Shown piece by piece: positions 16,893-25,240 of a stretch of DNA of 64,000 bases. Source of the DNA: Niastella sp. (GTDB lineage Bacteria > Bacteroidota > Bacteroidia > Chitinophagales > Chitinophagaceae); NCBI GenBank assembly GCA_017744515.1, contig JAGIBF010000009.1, forward strand, positions 15,934 to 79,933, in the 5' to 3' direction. The notes under the pieces were generated by a model. It was not told the origin of the DNA, did no database searches, and worked only from the letters and a program-made list of their open reading frames with translations. The first letter of the stretch is position 1, and every line of letters begins with the position of its first letter. The translations under genes were made by a program, and so were the position numbers.

Positions 16893-17951
16893 TTATCTAA
16901 CTGCATTAGCCAGCAGACTATTGTATACTGAGCTCAATGATTTCATATAATAATCTGATGAGTATTCTTTTTCGATGGTAGCCCGGGCTTTTCTACCTAC
17001 CTCTGCCTGTTTGGCGGGATTGGTAAGTACGGTGGAGAGAGAGCGGGCCAGGTCTTCTGATGAACGCTGCTGCGCCAGAAAGCCATTCTCATTGTCTACT
17101 ACTACTTTTTTGAAGGCGTCCACGTCCGATACGACGACTGATTTTCCAAGCGCCATCGCTTCCAGCAATGCCATGGGCATTCCTTCGCCATGAGAGGGAA
17201 GCAGGAAGATGTCGGAGTCGTTGAGCGAGTGCCATTTCTGGGCGCCCCATACCACCCCTTTGTATTCAAATGAGTTACCGAGGTTGTCGGCCAGCGCTTT
17301 CAGAAACCATTCCTGGTCGGGACCGGAGCCGTATACATCCAGTTTGAAAGGTACCTGCCGTGCTTTGATGGTTTTAAGTGCCTCTACGATCTCCTTCAGT
17401 CCTTTGGGCATGTGCAAACGACCAAAGTAGATGATCCTGTTGTAGGTGGGCGCCTGGCTTTCGAGAGCCGGGATCTCATTCAGGTCGATACAGTTCCGCA
17501 GGATCAACACTTTTTCCGGCGACACATTGTACAGGCGCTGGATAGATTCCTTTTCATCCTCATTGAGCACGATGAGCTGGCTGGCTGCTTTCAATATCCA
17601 CTTCACCAGCGGAGAATTGCTTTTCTGGTAAGCCAGCACGCCGCCGTGAAAATGGACGATGAGGGGAATGTTCTTTTTCTTCGCGAGATACAGGAACATG
17701 AAATCCCTGATCACCGATTTATTATCGAATGAAAAATGAAAGTGTATAAGATCGTAGGTATTGTTCTTCAGGGTGCGCCTGAACTCTTTTATTTTCCGGA
17801 GGTAAGTACTCGTTTTGTTCTTGGTGCCGAGGTCCCTGTCGAAGAAATCTGTTGTATGCGGGGCATTGTTCAGGATCATGTTGATCACAGTAACGATACC
17901 TCCCAGTGATTGGGCTGGATCATTGTTGGGACCGGTCATCAGGATTTTCAT
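16893..17951 (-). CDS. Glycosyltransferase family 4
   Basis: About 352 residues, GT-B fold. The start was set at the ATG at 17951 (MKILMTGPNNDPAQSLGGIV). The extra 37 codons of the track ORF come from an intergenic REP-like repeat (18002-18025) read as protein. Donor-binding C-terminal motifs are IIYFGRLHMPKGLKEIVEAL and PSHGEGMPMALLEAMALGK, with the EGMP...E pair typical of GT4. Sugar specificity is not readable. The surrounding genes are three other GT4 enzymes and three hexapeptide acyltransferases, all same strand, so it acts in repeat-unit assembly. Confidence 0.88.
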   Translation of the reverse strand: MKILMTGPNNDPAQSLGGIVTVINMILNNAPHTTDFFDRDLGTKNKTSTYLRKIKEFRRTLKNNTYDLIHFHFSFDNKSVIRDFMFLYLAKKKNIPLIVHFHGGVLAYQKSNSPLVKWILKAASQLIVLNEDEKESIQRLYNVSPEKVLILRNCIDLNEIPALESQAPTYNRIIYFGRLHMPKGLKEIVEALKTIKARQVPFKLDVYGSGPDQEWFLKALADNLGNSFEYKGVVWGAQKWHSLNDSDIFLLPSHGEGMPMALLEAMALGKSVVVSDVDAFKKVVVDNENGFLAQQRSSEDLARSLSTVLTNPAKQAEVGRKARATIEKEYSSDYYMKSLSSVYNSLLANAVR

Positions 17952-18001
17952 CTGGTATTGGTTTTTCTGTATTGCTTGATTGCTGTCACTATCACTATTG
18001 C

Positions 18002-18060
18002 TGTCACCCTGAGCTTGTCGAAGGGGTGTGGAATCGTCAAAGGGCGGCTCACCCTTTGAC
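18002..18060. repeat. REP-like repeat copy plus adjoining hairpin
   Basis: TGTCACCCTGAGCTTGTCGAAGGG at about 18002-18026, the consensus form of the dispersed repeat seen at four loci here. It is followed by a perfect 9-bp hairpin GTCAAAGGG-N7-CCCTTTGAC at 18036-18060. It sits between two co-directional genes of the exopolysaccharide operon and extends the downstream ORF only artificially. Confidence 0.75.
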
Positions 18061-18064
18061 AATC

Positions 18065-18637
18065 TTATGGTACATTACTAAAATCAGTTATCACCTTTCC
18101 GTACAGGCTTGTCTCATGTTTTATCAGTTCGTCTTTACTTCCTCTGTAACGGATATGTTTTGCAGGCACACCGCCTGAGATAGAGTAGGGCATAACATCT
18201 TTGTTGACTACTGCCCCGGCCGCAACGATGGCGCCCCGGCCGATGGTAACGCCTTTAAGCAAAGTAGCACCGGCGCCTATCCATACGTCCGATTCTATTT
18301 TTACGGGCATATCTTCGTGCGGTTGCTTTTCCCGGATATCAGCTATGTAACGGCCACGTAGATCAACGGGGTGCTCACCGGTGATGATGGTAACGTTGGG
18401 ACCCATGATCACTTTGTCGGCTATTTCTATATGCGCCACGCCACAGATGAAACAGGCAAAGGGGCCAATGTATACATCGTTACCCACCTGCATATTCCAA
18501 TAATGGATATCCGAGTTGAATGGAAAGAACCGCACGTTCTTGCCTGCTTTGGCAAAGAGACGCGTGTAGAAGGCGCGGCCGGTGTAGTTGGCCGCTTTCT
18601 TTCCGTATTGTCCTATTTTGAATAATGCTTTGATCAT
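18065..18637 (-). CDS. Hexapeptide acetyltransferase (WcaF/LbH type)
   Basis: A 190-residue beta-helix acetyltransferase. The turns are DVYIGPFACFICGVAHIEI, VIMGPNVTIITGEHPVDL (catalytic His in GEHP), DVWIGAGATLLKGVTIGRG and YSISGGVPAKHIRYRG at the C-terminal cap. It resembles colanic-acid WcaF-like O-acetyltransferases. It sits 12 bp downstream of a glycosyltransferase gene. It is one of three such enzymes in the operon, so the polymer is probably O-acetylated at several positions (inference). Confidence 0.87.
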   Translation of the reverse strand: MIKALFKIGQYGKKAANYTGRAFYTRLFAKAGKNVRFFPFNSDIHYWNMQVGNDVYIGPFACFICGVAHIEIADKVIMGPNVTIITGEHPVDLRGRYIADIREKQPHEDMPVKIESDVWIGAGATLLKGVTIGRGAIVAAGAVVNKDVMPYSISGGVPAKHIRYRGSKDELIKHETSLYGKVITDFSNVP

Positions 18638-18649
18638 GGTATCTCCTGT

Positions 18650-19915
18650 TTATGCTGCTATCCCGCCCCTTTCTCTTTCTTTTTGTGCTGCTGCCCGGGC
18701 AGCAGTGCCCGGCCTGTTGTATTGACCAAAGAAATCGTTGATCTTCTTTTCCAGTACTTCCCAGGAAAAATTGTTGACCACGAAGTCGTAGTTGGCCTGA
18801 CCCATGGCCTGGCGTTTTTCAGGCGAGGCCATCAGGGTGATGATGCCTTTCGTCAGTTCTTCTATGATTTTCTCTTCAGATTGGATGTTGATCTTGATAG
18901 CGCCTTCATCGGGAACCATGTATTTAGGACCACCGTTATTGATGGTCAGCATCGGAAGGCCGTAGAGGCTGGCTTCCAGCAATACGTTGCCGCTTGCCTC
19001 TGTCAAGGAAGGGAAACAGAAAATATCGGCTTTCTGGTAATGTTCGAAAATGTCGGTCCTTTGCATGTTGCCATGGAAGATGACCATATTCTCCAGACCA
19101 TTTTGCGCCACTATATTTTTGAGGTTGTCTCTTTCACCACCATCACCAATAACGTTCAGCACCAGGTTGGTTTTCCCTTTCAGCGGTATGAGCGATTTGA
19201 TCAGTAGCTCTGCTCCCTTGTATCTCACCAGCTTGCCTACATACAGTAAGTTGAGCTTGTCGTTTTGTTTGGGTGCTACGGCTATTTTCCGGTCGCCGAT
19301 GTTGATACCGGTATCCAGTATGGTGATCATTTTGTGCACGTACTGAGGGGGCAATACTTCGCGCAGGTAATCGAGTGTGATCAGCAACTTATGGCTGCTT
19401 TTCAGTTGTTTGCTGAAAGGCGGGAAACGTAGTATCCAGCGATCGAGCACACGCAGTTTATTGAGCTTAGGCTCTTTCTTGAAGTATGATTTTAGTTCCT
19501 TTGGTATTTGTAATCCGCCACCAATGGGGCCTACTACGAGCGGCTTGCCCAGTTTATAAAGAGAAGTGTAATACCGGAAACTGGAGGGTGTTTTTTTCAG
19601 GATCACATCTGTCCATTCAAGCAGTTCTTTGTTTTGCTTTACATATTTATAGCTTTTGCTGTCGAAGCTGAAGTAGCCGGGATACAGCTGCATTTTCCTT
19701 TTCTTCTCCAACCAATAAGGGATATCAAAGCCAATAACCTCCAGGTTGTGGGGCATTGGGTTGAAATAGGATTCCAATGCTTCAGCGCAACTGCGGTTGG
19801 TAAGCAGTTTTACATTGTGCTCTTTCAATAGCACCTCCAGCCATTTAACGGCGGTATAGGATTCGGAACTTTCGAAAGGGTTACAGAAGTAAGCTGAGTA
19901 TAAAATATTGGCCAT
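18650..19915 (-). CDS. Glycosyltransferase family 4
   Basis: A 421-residue GT-B enzyme. The N-terminal part starts ILYSAYFCNPFESSESYTAVK. The central GGGLQIP motif lies near residue 133. The C-terminal GT4 half has NLLYVGKLVRYKGAELLIKSL and FPSLTEASGNVLLEASLYGLP. The last 20 residues are an Ala/Arg/Gly-rich low-complexity tail (TAARAAAQKERERGG), unusual for the family and possibly dispensable. The gene is 14 bp downstream of the next glycosyltransferase and 12 bp upstream of an acetyltransferase in the same operon. Confidence 0.87.
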   Translation of the reverse strand: MANILYSAYFCNPFESSESYTAVKWLEVLLKEHNVKLLTNRSCAEALESYFNPMPHNLEVIGFDIPYWLEKKRKMQLYPGYFSFDSKSYKYVKQNKELLEWTDVILKKTPSSFRYYTSLYKLGKPLVVGPIGGGLQIPKELKSYFKKEPKLNKLRVLDRWILRFPPFSKQLKSSHKLLITLDYLREVLPPQYVHKMITILDTGINIGDRKIAVAPKQNDKLNLLYVGKLVRYKGAELLIKSLIPLKGKTNLVLNVIGDGGERDNLKNIVAQNGLENMVIFHGNMQRTDIFEHYQKADIFCFPSLTEASGNVLLEASLYGLPMLTINNGGPKYMVPDEGAIKINIQSEEKIIEELTKGIITLMASPEKRQAMGQANYDFVVNNFSWEVLEKKINDFFGQYNRPGTAARAAAQKERERGGIAA

Positions 19916-19929
19916 GGTTGGGGGGATTA

Positions 19930-21087
19930 TTATAGTTTATTCAGGAAGTCGTGGGTCAACTGTCCGTAAGTAGTATAGTTAAAAGTTGTTTCTCCTAATT
20001 TTCTTCCTTCGAGGCCTACGCTGTTGGCCAGTTGTTTATCGTTGGCTGCCAGGCTCATCAGGTCGGCATAGGCTTCTTCGGTATATTCCGTTGCTACAAG
20101 CGCATTCTTCTTGTGTTCGAAGTAGTACTCAATTTCTCCGATATTGCCGGTGATGATGGGCCTGCCGCTGGACAGGTATTCACCGATCTTATGAGAGAAG
20201 CGGGCTTTGTCTTGCTTATCCGGACGTAAGGGGATCAGCAGTGCCAGCGCATACTGGTATCCTTCGAGCAGTTTAGCGAACGGCAGTTTCTGCTCGATGA
20301 CCACTTTACCTTGCAGGCCTTCCTGTGTAATGAGGTCCTCTACTTTCCGGATCATATGTGCTGACCCGCTCAATACGAGCTTCAACTTCTGCTTATGGCC
20401 TCTGGCCGTAAAGATGGAAAAGCTTTTGATGATGAATTGTATCACGGTGAAGTAACCTGCGGTACCGCAATACATGAAGTATTCTGCACTTTCATCTTTA
20501 ATATCATAATTTACCGGCTTCAGCATTTCGAAGTCGGCAAGGATAGGTACTTTAAGAACAGGTTTTTTGAAGCGTGCTACTTTTTGTTCCAGCAGCGTAC
20601 TGATGGGGAAGATGCCCTTTACAAAATAGCCAAAGGTATAATCGAATACAAAGAAGTCGAACCGCTTCACCGGCGTTATCTCCGGAAAGTACAAATGCCA
20701 TTCGGTAAGGGTAACTACGGTTTTATAATTCAGCCTTTTGGCGAAGAATACATAGAGCAGGAAGAAAGGGTAGTAGCTGTGCTCCATGATCAGTACGTTT
20801 TGCTGTGCCTTGCTCCGTTTTTCTTTCAGCAGCTTATAAATAGACTTGATGTTCTTTATCAGCGACAGTTTACCATTCTTGGGAAAGATATGGTATTCGA
20901 TACCTTCTCTGGTGCCTGTTTGGCCTGTTGCCGGCAGGCCCGACAAACCGAAGGGTGAATTAATGATGGATACTTTATCGGTATGGTTGAGCAAACCCCT
21001 TGCTATCAATTCATTTTTTGAATTGGTGGCGGTGAATTTTGCCGGATAGTTATCTGTTGCCCCTAAAAAGATTACGTTGCTGCTCAT
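19930..21087 (-). CDS. Glycosyltransferase (GT4-like)
   Basis: A 385-residue GT-B-type protein. The N-terminus IFLGATDNYPAKFTATNSKNE gives the acceptor-domain loop. The C-terminal half contains YFMYCGTAGYFTVIQFIIKSF, an L-V-L-S-G-S segment, and LSSGRPIITGNIGEIEYYF where a more typical E-x7-E motif is expected. The nucleotide-binding region is weaker than in the other GT4 proteins of the operon, so donor preference may differ. It sits between an acetyltransferase gene and a GT4 gene with gaps of 22 and 14 bp. Confidence 0.78.
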   Translation of the reverse strand: MSSNVIFLGATDNYPAKFTATNSKNELIARGLLNHTDKVSIINSPFGLSGLPATGQTGTREGIEYHIFPKNGKLSLIKNIKSIYKLLKEKRSKAQQNVLIMEHSYYPFFLLYVFFAKRLNYKTVVTLTEWHLYFPEITPVKRFDFFVFDYTFGYFVKGIFPISTLLEQKVARFKKPVLKVPILADFEMLKPVNYDIKDESAEYFMYCGTAGYFTVIQFIIKSFSIFTARGHKQKLKLVLSGSAHMIRKVEDLITQEGLQGKVVIEQKLPFAKLLEGYQYALALLIPLRPDKQDKARFSHKIGEYLSSGRPIITGNIGEIEYYFEHKKNALVATEYTEEAYADLMSLAANDKQLANSVGLEGRKLGETTFNYTTYGQLTHDFLNKL

Positions 21088-21109
21088 TGTTATCCCTTTT
21101 GCTGTTCAC

Positions 21110-21700
21110 TTATAGTTCGCGGATTACTTTACATGGATTACCTGCTGCAATAACATTGGCCGGTATGCTTTTAGTGACTACGCTATTGGCCCCGATAACG
21201 GTATTGGCGCCAATGGTAACCCCTTTCAATACGACGCTGTTAACGCCCAACCACACGTTGTCTTCTATCACTACTGCCGCCGGTGCGCCACTCCTCGGAT
21301 CGTCGAGATGCCAGTCGGAATCGGTGATCAGGGTATTGGCGCCACAGCGTACATTATTGCCGAGTGTAATGCTTTTGAAGGCGCCGATCACGGTGCCGCT
21401 GAACCCACAGCCATCGCCAATGCGGATGGTCGCTTTCTCTTCGCTTCCCAACGTGGATACCATACAAGGACGGTTGACCCCAATGAGGTTGGACGTAGGT
21501 GTAGAAAAGAAAGTGCAGTTATTTCCTATTGTAATGCTTGTTCCCGGATAGCGCCTGAAATGGCATTTGCCCTGGAACGCTGCGTTGCTTCCCAATTGTA
21601 CGCCCCACCACTGTGCGCGCACGGTGTTCCATTTCCCTGCCAGTTGTGCAAGCCGGATGCTGAAAACTTGAGTCGTATGGGCCAGGCTTCTAAACTTCAT
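21110..21700 (-). CDS. Hexapeptide acyltransferase
   Basis: A 196-residue beta-helix acyltransferase with hexapeptide turns TSITIGNNCTFFS, ATIRIGDGCGFSGTVIGAFKSI, ITDSDWHLDDP (catalytic His) and DNVWLGVNSVVLKGVTIGANTVIGANSVV. It ends GNPCKVIREL, the standard cap. The substrate is presumably a sugar of the repeat unit. Its start overlaps the 3' end of the polymerase gene by 11 bp, indicating coupled translation. Confidence 0.86.
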   Translation of the reverse strand: MKFRSLAHTTQVFSIRLAQLAGKWNTVRAQWWGVQLGSNAAFQGKCHFRRYPGTSITIGNNCTFFSTPTSNLIGVNRPCMVSTLGSEEKATIRIGDGCGFSGTVIGAFKSITLGNNVRCGANTLITDSDWHLDDPRSGAPAAVVIEDNVWLGVNSVVLKGVTIGANTVIGANSVVTKSIPANVIAAGNPCKVIREL

Positions 21701-23033
21701 ATTGTGGTACGGTTAATGGAGTCTCCGGTGCTTCTTCTGTTTTTTGTACTACTTTATACTGCTCGTAGTATTTGTTGTATGCCAGGCATATCAACAGCCC
21801 TGGTATATTCATATTGAGGTGCACAAGGGTGAGGTTGGCTACTATAAATCCCATCATACCCCAGTAAGGTCCCCAATAGTCGAGTCTTTTAGCGGTGTTG
21901 TGCAGCTTCTTCATGAGGCACCAGAGGAAGAAGATAAAAGGTAATGTGCCCAGCATGCCATACCAGTAAAAGAGCGACAGGTAGCCTACATGTATCTGTG
22001 AGGAGCGGCCTTTGAGCAGGGCGGTGAGTTCTTTATCGCCAGTGGCGCCTTCCCCCCAGCTCAGGTTGCCTTTGCCCAACACTGGATTGTCGGGGTATAC
22101 TTTCCCGAATATCTCGAAAGCAAGCAGGCGCGTGGAGGCAGCTCCTTCTTTTAATCCACCGTGTTTGGTTTCCAACAGCCTTTCTGCTACCAGCTCGTCG
22201 ATGTTAAAGCCAAAATAACTTAGTACCCAGGATGTTGCAAAGCTCACTACAACGATCATCAGGACGAGCCTGAATATCTGTACGAGGCTGGTTTTCCGCA
22301 GTGTAAATTTTGTAAATAAGGTAATGAACAAGTTGATAAGTATCCATCGTGATTTGTTGATCAGTGAAAAGATGGCGCCTGCTACGTAGTATACCATAGC
22401 TGGTTTATTCCGCTTGATGTTCTCGGCAATGATGATGCTGAGTATCGGCACCACGGTGAGCCCTGCATAGATAGTACCGCCGAGGTAGGAATAGATAGAA
22501 CTGAACCTGCGTTCCATTTCTTCGGTGGCTTCCACTTCTTCAAGCGAGTGGGGGTTGAGCAGGAAGTTGTAATCGATAGTTTGTTGTATCAATATGACCA
22601 CTACAGAAAGCCAGAACAGTATTTTGAGATAGCTGGTCAGCTTTTTCATGTAGGGCTTGGAAAACCAGGTGTTCTCGATAACGAGTGCGGCCAGGAACCC
22701 AAACAGGACCTGGTTTTTGAAGAGATAAGTAAAGGTGAAGCTTTTATTGGCTAAGAACAGATCGGAAAAGATAGTGTATAGTGCGAAAATACCGAGGTAG
22801 CGCAGGTAGAACGGGAAGCGAAGCCCACCATTCTTATGTGCTTCCAATAGCAATACCACCACGGTGGCAGCTATGAGCATGTTGAACACGTAGGTGCCGC
22901 TTTTCACAGAAGTAAAGGTTACGATAAAGTAACTCAGCAAGGGTGAAAATGCGATCGCCATCAACAGCAGCAGGTTGATGCTGTTGGCAGGTGTTCTTTT
23001 CAACGTGGTCGTATAGTATTGACGGGCTATCAC
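21690..23033 (-). CDS. O-antigen ligase/polymerase-like membrane protein (Wzy candidate)
   Basis: A 447-residue polytopic inner-membrane protein with 10-12 hydrophobic helices and one large periplasmic loop (about residues 285-345, RLLETKHGGLKEGAASTRLLAFEIFG, in part) before the last helices. This is the usual Wzy_C layout in which the loop carries the glycan-handling residues. Family knowledge places it as polymerase of lipid-linked repeat units in the Wzx/Wzy pathway. With Wzx, Wzc and Wza in the same operon, the Wzy role is the best reading. Sequence conservation in this class is low, so the call rests on topology and context. It overlaps the upstream GT by 4 bp (ATGA). Confidence 0.78.
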   Translation of the reverse strand: MIARQYYTTTLKRTPANSINLLLLMAIAFSPLLSYFIVTFTSVKSGTYVFNMLIAATVVVLLLEAHKNGGLRFPFYLRYLGIFALYTIFSDLFLANKSFTFTYLFKNQVLFGFLAALVIENTWFSKPYMKKLTSYLKILFWLSVVVILIQQTIDYNFLLNPHSLEEVEATEEMERRFSSIYSYLGGTIYAGLTVVPILSIIIAENIKRNKPAMVYYVAGAIFSLINKSRWILINLFITLFTKFTLRKTSLVQIFRLVLMIVVVSFATSWVLSYFGFNIDELVAERLLETKHGGLKEGAASTRLLAFEIFGKVYPDNPVLGKGNLSWGEGATGDKELTALLKGRSSQIHVGYLSLFYWYGMLGTLPFIFFLWCLMKKLHNTAKRLDYWGPYWGMMGFIVANLTLVHLNMNIPGLLICLAYNKYYEQYKVVQKTEEAPETPLTVPQYEV

Positions 23034-24292
23034 TGGTGGTTCCTGATGATTTCGTGATAGATCGATACCAGGTCATTGGTGATATTGCCGGGATCATGCC
23101 GGTCGAGTGAACGCCGGCGGGCCTGTTCTCCATATTGTTTTGACTGGTGGAAGGTGCCTGCCACTTCTGTGATAGCGCCTGCGAGGGAATAAGGATCGCC
23201 ATCCTGTACCAGCAAGCCTTCTTTACCATTCTCCAGCAGGGAAGCCGTGCCGCCTGCATAACTGGCCACAACAGGCATGCCCATCAGTAATGCTTCGCAC
23301 AGGCTGTTGGGACTGTTCTCTATATGACTTACCTGACAATACACATCAGCTTCAGCCAGTAATTGTGCTATTTCTTTTTCTCCTTTCGATCCCAGCAGGT
23401 GCAGGTGCAGTTTTGGGTAATCGGCTTTCAGCCATTGGCCGGCTGTTTTTACAATGATGCTCTGCGCATTCAAGCCTACCACCTGCCACTCGAAATTAAT
23501 GCCCCCTGCTTCGGTCAGCAGACGGGCGGTGTTCACGATCGTCTCGAAACCTTTGTACAAAGAATCGCTGGAAATGGTGACGATCTTCAGGGTTTCAGAA
23601 AACTGGTTCTTCGTCCAGGCTTTTTTATAGAAAGTATCTCTTAGAATTTCGTTGTTTTTATAATAAGCACTTTGAGGAGCCAGCACACGCGTAATGCGCC
23701 TGTCCCAATCGGTACGACCTATGATGTGGCGGGCATGGCGCAATATTTTCTGTTCCCTTGCCGCCCTTGTACGCATGTCTTTGTATTGACGGCCCGCAGA
23801 ACGTAGTTTTATTTTCTCTTTGATGCCTTCATACCTTTTAGCTACGTCGAGCGGGATGCCTGCAAAATATTTTTCACTGTAGGGCAGGAGGGCGCCTTGT
23901 ATGGATATCACCACAGGGATATTGGTATGGTATTGCAGGAGGCCAAAGTTCTCTTCTGTACCATGTATATGGATCAGGTCGGGCTGCACGGTTTGCATTA
24001 CCTGCAATAACTGGGGGAGCTCCTGTTCGTCGTTGGCCGGTTTGTTCAGCAGCTTATTGAAGTACCGGGCCGATTTGGAGCCGGTGTTTTTTCTATGTAA
24101 AGGATAGTAGTTCGTTTTGTTATATGTAAAAGGTGCCATGGGCTGGCCGGTATAGAATGCGATGTGCAGCTCTACACCTCCACGGTTGTGCACGGCATTT
24201 TCGAGGGAGGTCAGCCATCCGCCGCGGTGGCTTTCCAGTCCCATCTTCTCGGTTGCTGAGCAAGGTGTATTTGTGAACCAAAGGATCTTCAT
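23030..24292 (-). CDS. Glycosyltransferase family 4
   Basis: A 420-residue GT-B enzyme. The N-terminal MKILWFTNTPCSATEKMG is followed by a long acceptor domain with DLIHIHGTEENFG. The C-terminal GT4 domain has VTISSDSLYKGFETIVNTARLL, VYCQVSHIENSPNSLCEALLMG and GGTASLLENGKEGLL. The E-N-S-P-N-S-L-C-E motif is the nucleotide-sugar site. It is co-transcribed with the polymerase (4-bp overlap) and lies 11 bp downstream of the SGNH protein gene. Confidence 0.88.
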   Translation of the reverse strand: MKILWFTNTPCSATEKMGLESHRGGWLTSLENAVHNRGGVELHIAFYTGQPMAPFTYNKTNYYPLHRKNTGSKSARYFNKLLNKPANDEQELPQLLQVMQTVQPDLIHIHGTEENFGLLQYHTNIPVVISIQGALLPYSEKYFAGIPLDVAKRYEGIKEKIKLRSAGRQYKDMRTRAAREQKILRHARHIIGRTDWDRRITRVLAPQSAYYKNNEILRDTFYKKAWTKNQFSETLKIVTISSDSLYKGFETIVNTARLLTEAGGINFEWQVVGLNAQSIIVKTAGQWLKADYPKLHLHLLGSKGEKEIAQLLAEADVYCQVSHIENSPNSLCEALLMGMPVVASYAGGTASLLENGKEGLLVQDGDPYSLAGAITEVAGTFHQSKQYGEQARRRSLDRHDPGNITNDLVSIYHEIIRNHQ

Positions 24293-24303
24293 GTTCGCTC
24301 TTG

Positions 24304-25236
24304 TTATTGCTGTTCTTCCTGTTTTATCTTTTCTGCTATGAGCTTTGTGAAATATTGGGCGCCTTCATCGTTGAGGTGGGCACGGTCGGCAAACCACTCC
24401 CTGTGTTGCTGGAGAGCGGTATCACGACTGTAATCCCAGAATGTCACTCTATTGTTTTGGCAAATGGCACGGGCAAGCCCGATGGTTTGCGATCTTTTGT
24501 ATTGGTAGTAAATGGGCGACACCACTACGAATACTTTGCTGCCGGCTGCCTTTGCCGAGGTGATAAAGCTGGTAAAGCTTTTTACCAGTTGGGTGTCTAT
24601 CTTCTCTTCGATGTTGTATTCCTGTATATCATTTTTGTACGTGGTGGTAAGCGCCACATAGCCGTTGAGGTCTGTTTTCCTGCTTTTGTTCATTTCAGTG
24701 TTGCCCACCGCTATTTTGAATATCAATGAGTTGAACGGGTATACTGCTGACTGGAGTTTTATTTTTTCGAAGGGGCTTTTCAGTTCTACGATGTCCCTTA
24801 TTTCTTCATGTGTTTTATAGTAGGGAAGGAGCGCCGAAAGCCGGTCGTAATTCTCAGGCGATTCGTTGAAGGTGTAAACATCCAGGTCGAGCAGAATGAC
24901 CTTGGGAGTATATCTTTTAAGGATGCTTTTGAGTACTGCCGTGTTGTAAAAGATAAAGTTGCCATCCCGGCCAGTGTTGTAGGTCCTCATGCCCAGTTGT
25001 TGCTCCATCACCGCAGGATGGTAGTGGTGGTTGGCGCGGGAGGAGCCAAAGATGAGCGCATCGCTATGGGTAACTTCCATGGCGTAGGTGGTGCGGTACA
25101 GTAAGCCCGATTCCTGTTTGAAGTACCAATAGCGCAGTACTTTTCCCAACAGGAAGTCGCCACCAACGATGATGACGGCCAGTAATCCCAGTTTGTACAG
25201 CAGGCGGCCTGTTCTATTGTTCAGTGCTTGTTGCAT
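24304..25236 (-). CDS. SGNH-like membrane-anchored protein paired with MBOAT acyltransferase
   Basis: About 310 residues. The ATG at 25236 (MQQALNNRTGRLLYKLG) is chosen because it avoids a 32-bp overlap with the MBOAT gene; the track start at 25272 adds 12 residues. One N-terminal transmembrane helix (LLAVIIVGGDFLLGKVL) is followed by a periplasmic SGNH-type domain: LIFGSSRANHHY (block I Ser), NTGRDGN (block II/III-like Gly and Asn) and FADRAHLNDEGA (Asp-x-x-His dyad). Proteins of this type (compare AlgJ/AlgX, DltD) finish acyl transfer started by an MBOAT partner. The neighbour immediately upstream is that MBOAT, so a joint role in polysaccharide O-acylation is likely. Confidence 0.8.
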   Translation of the reverse strand: MQQALNNRTGRLLYKLGLLAVIIVGGDFLLGKVLRYWYFKQESGLLYRTTYAMEVTHSDALIFGSSRANHHYHPAVMEQQLGMRTYNTGRDGNFIFYNTAVLKSILKRYTPKVILLDLDVYTFNESPENYDRLSALLPYYKTHEEIRDIVELKSPFEKIKLQSAVYPFNSLIFKIAVGNTEMNKSRKTDLNGYVALTTTYKNDIQEYNIEEKIDTQLVKSFTSFITSAKAAGSKVFVVVSPIYYQYKRSQTIGLARAICQNNRVTFWDYSRDTALQQHREWFADRAHLNDEGAQYFTKLIAEKIKQEEQQ

Positions 25237-25240
25237 GAGG